From NCBI GenBank assembly GCA_935421135.1, contig OW285189.1:8205072-8269071 (forward strand): a stretch of DNA of 64,000 nt. Direction: 5' to 3'. This DNA is from Bugulina stolonifera (Eukaryota > Bryozoa > Gymnolaemata > Cheilostomatida > Bugulidae). The stretch's first letter is position 1, and each line of letters opens with the position of its first letter. The position numbers and the translations under genes are program-made. The notes under the pieces were generated by a model that did no database searches, was not told the origin of the DNA, and worked only from the letters and a program-made list of their open reading frames with translations. Shown here piece after piece: positions 42,001-48,000 of this stretch.

Positions 42001-45000
42001 GAAATGAAGTGCCTATGAGTGGTAATAGGACTTCGCATTACATGAAAGATCGAGCGGTCTCAGTAGCCCAAATACTACCAAAGACGACCCATCTGATCTC
42101 AAGTCCGACCTTCAGACTATACAATGAAAGAGAAAGATCCGACCTAGTAGGCAGTTCGCTAAGCGAATGACCTGGCAAAAGGAAGTGAAGATCTCTGTAT
42201 CAAGTATAGATGTGTCTTTATTGAAAGCCAAGTGAAGACTGAGACAATGAGCAGTAAAACAATGCCCTTTATATAGTATAGGGACTTCCGGCCGACGTGA
42301 CATCGGGAAAAGACGACGTGTGGTCGTCCGGAAGTTGCGCAACAAGATGGCCGCCGGAAGCCCGACGGCCGACCCAAAATAGGTCGGGTTATACAAAAGT
42401 TGCTTAAAATGGTCCAATTCATGTACAAAATGAATATCAATGGATTCTGAGAGGTCGGGCCTCTGTACATGGGTATAAAAGGCATTAAAAGACTTAGTAA
42501 CAATCGTAACTATATACAATAACATATAGTAAAGTACAAGCAGATATATACATGTATGTGCACACAATAATGAGTGTCAGATAGAAGATACGACTTGGCG
42601 TACCATCACAATATTAATTGAGAACATGTAATGTCTTCGTGACCTAAATTTCAGAAACAGGCCAGTTTGCAAAACTATTTTCCGGCACACATCCGTCACA
42701 GAATTCAGGTGTGCCAATGACCTGGGGATGGTTTCGTTCGGCCAAGCAAAATTCCTGGCCAATAGCCCTTCTGACCTGGGTCAGACAGCCATCTTGTGAT
42801 TCTTATCTGCGACCCGGGTCTGTTCAAGAGGTCACGAAGACACTAATAGTCTTAGGTTTGGTTTCCAAAGACACTGTTAGACCATAAAACCCTGTGGCTG
42901 ACCGCTGGTAAGTACACTGTAGAAAAATTTCAACTTGCCAGCAGCTTTTCACTGGCAGCAGGCTGTGCCTGGAGAATGGAAACCAGAACCATGGGCTGGC
43001 CGCAGGTTGCTACAGGTCTATTTCAATGAGTACATTTCTGCCAGAGTTTTATTGTTTTCAGTCCTTTCCTATTTTCAGCTTTTCTAGCTTTCACAAACTA
43101 AAACTCAGTGAAATATAATACTTCTAAACTAATCCAAAATTAATCTTTGAAGCTGCCTATTTCAACAGTGTATTTCTGACAGAGTTTTATACATGTGATT
43201 CTTTTAGTCCCTTCCCATGTTCAGCTTTTCCAGCTTTCACAAATTAACAATCAGTTCAATCCTTGAATATAATAAGCTGTTTTCATAATGCAAGCCGAGT
43301 GGTTGTAGAATATGGAGAAAAATTATTTGCTTCCAAGTTTGCCAGCATTTGCTTATAATATGAATAATGCAACACTTTCCATTGGTTTACTTGTGCTAGA
43401 CCTGTTGAGTGGGAATGCCTCCCTGCAGGTACTCTGCCGTATTAGCACAGGTTGCCTGGTGGGGAAAGCCTGTGAACTGGAAGCCATGATGCTCCAGACT
43501 ACATGTACCTCCAGGCCTCCTGCACGTAGCCTGGAGGTAGGACCTGCTGAGTTGAAACCAAATTTTAACAAGTTAATGCAGGGGCATGTACATGTGCATA
43601 GTTACCATTACATGTACTCTACTGACCACATGTATTTATGTGCACATAGTATTAGATATTAGTTTTGACTTGGGCACAGTGTTCAAAGTGGAACAATGAG
43701 GTGGGTACACGGTGGATGCAGAAAATGTTTGAGAAATTTAGATTTGTCTCCCTTGTTTTCCTGTCAATATCTAACATGTTATATACATGTATTTGTGGAT
43801 AAACAGTAGTACTTGGGACTTTCTAATATAAAAATGTTTACTACACATATTATCACCTATTTCTCACATGTTATTTTGTAAAACCTATTAATATCAAAAT
43901 GGAAAGTACTTTAGACACCCATCTGAAACAAATATTAAATTGACTAGGTTAGCGACCTCTCAACCCCCTAGCTTAGAAGGCCTCACCAGCTGCAGTCAGC
44001 TGTAAAGGTGCTACACCTTTACTAAGCAACTAGTGGACTACCTGGCTAGCCAATGTACTAATGGGCTGCAAATAAAGCAGATTAGCTCAACTGCTACTGA
44101 AAGAAGCCGTAACATTTCCACCAACATTTCCACCAACATTTCCACCAACATTTCCATCAACATTTCCACCAACATTTCCACCAACATTTCCACCAACATT
44201 TCCACCAACATTTTCACCAACATTTCCACCAACATTTCCACCAACATTTCCACCGCTAGTCCTTACATGAGGGTACACGCCTGGTGTACTCACTAAATAT
44301 GTTGCTTTATTCAAGCGCAATCAACAACTGAATTACAACACCAAATGCACTGCCTTATATATATAACAAACTTCCGGCCAAAAGAGCCCGACATGGTATC
44401 GGCTATCCAACATGGTATCGGGTGCGGAACTGATGAAACAACATGGATGGTTCCGCCCGACGTCACGTAGACAATAATCAGGTGATGATTACGTAATTGC
44501 AAACATGCTAGGCAAGTATAGTTAGTTAGCGATAAGTATGTGTCCAATACAATATAGTAGTAAACCAGTACGACAATATGATTGGTTAATGACAATAATA
44601 TAAAGCACGCTATAATACGTAAGTATAATATCAGACAATACAGCGACATGATTGGTGGACAAAAATACAATAGTAAACATAGAGTGGATTACGCATGTAG
44701 ATGTAGCTAGTAACTAATAGCTAGTGATGTCTATGCATTATGAGTCAATGTCTGGCTAGCCAAGGGAGGCTAGACGCTAATGCTATAATGTCAGTGTTCA
44801 ATATTATGGACCTTGAGACTCTGGGAGCCGAAGGCCCACTACACCGATGCGGTTCGTTTCACTACATTATGTGCATTTTTTGTATATGACCGACCTGGCC
44901 CTCGTACATTTTGCCACCATCTTTTTGCGCAATACTAGTGATGATACTCTATCGTACCTTTACCAGAACTTTTACCGGAAACACAATAGTATATAAAACG

Positions 45001-48000
45001 TGTGCTTTTTTATTGTGAATCAGTTGATGCTTGGACTCCAATAAAGACACATCGATACAAAACTACACAGAGTCTTCTTTCATAGCAAAGCATAGTTCCG
45101 GCTCTTGGTCAATTGGACCTTGAAGCCCGAACTTTCTAGTCTAAGATCGAACATACTCTCTCAAGATTATTTCTAAGCATTAACTCAGACCCTATAAGTT
45201 GTACACGCAGTTCAGCTCAATAACACCATACGAGCACTGTTCACTCTTTATGTAATTGGAAGCAAGTCTGGTCAACCACTCCTAGACTCTTCCCACACCC
45301 GTACCGGCATCGGTACTAGTGTGCCCAGCATTACAATATTGTAATGGTTCAGGACATTGGTATATACGACTCCAGCCACCCTGATGGACCTTATAGCACC
45401 CTAAGTGCCTAGTAGTTGCCACAGCACTACTTATCTAACACTTTTTCTCTTGCACTTAGCTGTTCTTATACTTATACTTGTCTTATATTGCATGTCTAAC
45501 CTTACATACGACAATTACATACTTTTATATAGCATTGTGGAGACATTGTACTGTTTTATACCCATGTAAAGAGGCCCGACCTCTCAGAATTACCTGATAT
45601 TCATTTTGTATATGATTTGGGTGATTCTAAGCATATTTTGTATTAACGCGACCCATTTTGGGTCGGGCATCAGGCTTCCAGCCGTCATATTGTTGCGCAA
45701 TTTCCGGGCGACCCTACGCCGTCTTTTCCCGACACTACGTCGGCCTTTTTACCGGAACTTCCTCCGGAGATTCCCTTACTATATAAAGGGCATTGGTTTT
45801 ACGTTTGTTGTCTCAGTTCTTGCTTGGATTTCAATAAAGACACATCTATACTTATATACAGAAACTTTCACTTTGTAGATAGGTCATTCTAGTTGTTAAG
45901 GTCCTCAACCTTGCAACACGAACTGCCTACTAGGTCGGATCACTCTCTTTCTCAGTATAGTAAACAAGCATAACTCGGGATCACATGGGTCGTCTTTGGT
46001 AGTTCTTTGACTACTGACTCCGATCAATCTTTCATGTAATGAGAAGGCCTAGCACCACTCATAGGCACTTCATTTTGGGTCGAGAGTCGTCTTAGGACGA
46101 CCATACCAGAAACCAAAAACCATTACAATATTTACTGAATGCAATACCTTTTGAAGTATTATCAAAAATAAAAGAAGTATCAACTCTAAACATGTTTCTT
46201 AGACAGACAAAAAAAACTTGAAGCAATAAAAATATTCACCTGACAATCCTTTGTGTAATGAGGAATGTTCCCGGCATAGTACTTTCCAGTTTCATTAATA
46301 TTTGTTGCCATTGTCATGGTTTTGATCTCGGTGTCCGAGTAGTGCTGGTGTATCTCCTTCAACCAGTTCAGCTCTTCCGCTGTGCATCTCTACAAATATT
46401 GTAACAATATATTATTAAGTTCTTTCAAATTTTTTCCTGTGGACATAACTAGGCAAACGGAAACTGGCTTGAACCAATTTAATCTACGCAGCAGCAAAAC
46501 TGACCCAAGAGGTAACCATGGCAATGTTCATTGCACTCCTGGATTCTATTCACAAAGTCTCCCCCACCCCAGGTTGCATGTACATGTAGGCTTTACCAAA
46601 TTATATTAATATAATATCTTTGATAAGAACGTGGTTGTCGGGTATCTTTCATTCTCATCTTCAACTGGTTAAAACAGTTATTTTTATCAGAACAACCATA
46701 GGGACTCCACTAACCTAGCGGTGTGGGACATAAATCTATTTTCACTGTAAAACAAAGTGCAAGGTGTCGGAAAGATGTCTGGTTAAGTATCTCTGCATGG
46801 GTGTAATTTTACTCTGAAGTTGTTTTTTTCCAAAGCAGCCAGGTGGCCACACTCACCCTGTTGGTACTTTCAGTGTGGTTCAACACAACCTGTCTCTAGC
46901 TGCTATATGAAACACCTGTTATTCTAATGCTAGTATTTCCATAAATACAATTACCTTAGATATAGTGTGGAAATCATAGAACTCATGCATGAAAATTGAG
47001 AAAATTATCAATTAACACAAATAATTCTGCAGAAATTTACTCAAAACCTATTTAGTGTTTGCTGTAATTAGTACCATCTTTGTGATTGTGATATACAGCA
47101 GGTGCGGGCGAAATAATCTCAGATCTCAGTAACTTACCAGGTTATCTTCCATGTCTGGATTTTCATCCAGGTTAGCCCAAACTCTTTGACACAGATTTAT
47201 GAAGGAAGAATAATCCATGCTATCTTCTTTCAATTCATACAGCAGTGGAGCATAACCAGTGAGGGCGTTGAGCAAATATCTGGTTTTCTCAGCAGCCATG
47301 TCATCTTCACCCCAAGCATCACTCGCCAAGTCGACAAAAGTATCTATGTCTGTATCTGTTCAAAATAGTGTAGTATATCCGTGTACCATTAATTACAAGC
47401 AATAACGTTATGTTAACTCGACCTTGGTCATTATTTGAATTAACAACACTAATTCACCATCATTGTGTGAACATGTTTAATATTATCACATAGCCTGATC
47501 ACAACACTGGTACAACATTCAATTTGTTAAAAGCAGTGCAAAACAAGTCTGATTTTTAATAGAACACCAAACAACACTGCAGAGAATAATATGGAAGGAC
47601 GCAATTGATGCAATGATGCTACATGAGAGTAAGTTTTCCCCTAATGAAAAATTATATTTATTTCTGAGCTGTACTTACCAAGTACACCTCCATCTCTCAC
47701 CCAGTCAACAAACTCTTTGTGGGCAGCAAATGCCTCAAGACAACTGATTTGTTTTTGAGTAATGTGCTTTAGGCTTGCGGCATCATTCAGCAGCCCCTCT
47801 TTTATATCCCTCAGTTGTAGCTGGCCATCAGACTTCGTCTTCAGAAAATAGAGGAGTATTTATAACATTACCAGAATTAGCAATGACCAATTCATCTATG
47901 CATAAGTAAAATCATGGAATGAAACCAGTTGTAGTATATATGTGCAAAACTGCTGTGACTCTGGAAATTTTGACTGTAAATAGCACAATATGATGTCAAA

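Larger units (their letters stand above)
41895..46239 (-). other. Intron 6, filled with LTRs, a MITE and a minisatellite
   Basis: A 4.3-kb intron with solo LTRs at 41949-42610 and 45340-46127, a candidate MITE at 42632-42842, a 12-bp minisatellite at 44111-44254 and two further LTR-like segments. 42850-44100 shows nothing recognisable. Confidence 0.65.

Noticed and set aside
44111..44254. CRISPR-like regular array
   Set aside because: The 12-bp units are directly contiguous, without spacers; it is a minisatellite.
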